Assembly: GCF_007747995.1 (NCBI RefSeq)
Contig: NZ_CP036276.1
Coordinates: 6,066,001-6,130,000 of the forward strand
Reading direction: 5' to 3'
Length of the DNA: 64,000 nt
Source: Symmachiella dynata
GTDB lineage: Bacteria; Planctomycetota; Planctomycetia; Planctomycetales; Planctomycetaceae
The notes beneath the pieces were generated by a model that searched no databases, was not told the origin of the DNA, and worked only from the letters and a program-made list of their open reading frames with translations. A program made the translations under genes and the position numbers. Within the stretch, counting starts at the first letter, position 1. Every line of letters begins with the position of its first letter. Shown one piece after another: positions 63,948-64,000 of the stretch.

Positions 63948-64000
63948 TTAAAAGTCGTCGTCGAGATCGTCGCCGTAGTCGTCGAGATCATCGTCGTCCA
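63948..64000 (-). CDS. Partial CDS: acidic C-terminal tail of a gene entering from the right
   Basis: The minus strand has a stop codon at 63948-63950. The frame upstream of it is open to the window edge and reads only acidic residues with Leu, Gly and Tyr (DDDDLDDYGDDLDDDF). This periodic Asp tail with a clean stop looks like the end of a real protein, as seen on many planctomycete small or zinc-ribbon proteins. The function cannot be told from 17 residues. Confidence 0.6.
   Translation of the reverse strand, partial: DDDDLDDYGDDLDDDF

Overview
This window is bacterial chromosome, gene-dense on both strands and moderately GC-rich. The gene content points to a planctomycete of the Planctomycetaceae type. 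The clues are tandem leucine-rich-repeat membrane proteins, a DUF1571 protein, a MoxR/DUF58/BatA operon ending in a giant coiled-coil protein, a squalene-hopene-cyclase-like gene and many large intergenic hairpins. The taxonomic placement is an inference from family content. I see no phage, insertion sequence, CRISPR array, rRNA or replication origin.

Layout. At 0-7 kb there is a GatC/AtzG-like plus amidase pair, three tandem LRR paralogues, a secreted HAD phosphatase, a DUF1571 protein and an unrecognised helical protein. At 7.4-18.1 kb there is a run of plus-strand genes that looks like a stress and envelope module: a YflT/17M-like stress protein, a baeRF-type protein, a two-CBS protein, a zinc-knuckle protein, a PRC-barrel protein, a BON-MscS channel, a PmtA-like methyltransferase, a five-PAS hybrid histidine kinase and an 81-residue stand-alone HisKA-like protein. 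At 18-33 kb there are mostly housekeeping and metabolic genes: an EEP hydrolase, PAP2 phosphatase, tRNA-Lys, pckA, an esterase, smpB, a double fasciclin protein, two CBS proteins with an ornithine-cyclodeaminase homologue, carA and an ArsR-type regulator.

At 33-46.7 kb there is a six-bladed Kelch-like secreted protein, then a five-gene operon of MoxR ATPase, DUF58, BatA-like VWA protein, large VWA membrane protein and a 1375-residue membrane/coiled-coil protein. At 46.9-49.1 kb come a cupin, a TrkA-N membrane protein with no recognisable potassium filter and a MOSC protein.

At 49-57 kb, all on the minus strand, is the most interesting locus. It encodes an MFS transporter, a stand-alone lipoyl (GcvH-like) protein, a two-cluster ferredoxin with low-complexity acidic and NG-rich linkers, a squalene-hopene-cyclase-like protein, a fusion of a Cys-rich DUF116 domain to a polyprenyl synthetase, and a prenyltransferase-beta-like repeat protein that seems to lack the zinc ligands. 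I infer an isoprenoid pathway coupled to a lipoyl/Fe-S redox module. From 57.3 kb to the end lie dgkA, trmL, an isoleucyl-tRNA synthetase of a variant type, purine nucleoside phosphorylase, a TPR protein and the acidic C-terminus of a gene that runs off the window.

Several interspersed repeat families sit between genes. One has GTTTCAAAACCC/GGGTTTTGAAAC arms (9.27, 19.6 and 37.2 kb). One has a TGCGTCGCGACGCA palindrome (25.5 and 46.7 kb). One is a nested pair of hairpins based on CGTTCCCAAG (61.8 kb). One is a long GTCCGC/GCGGAC hairpin (53.96 kb).
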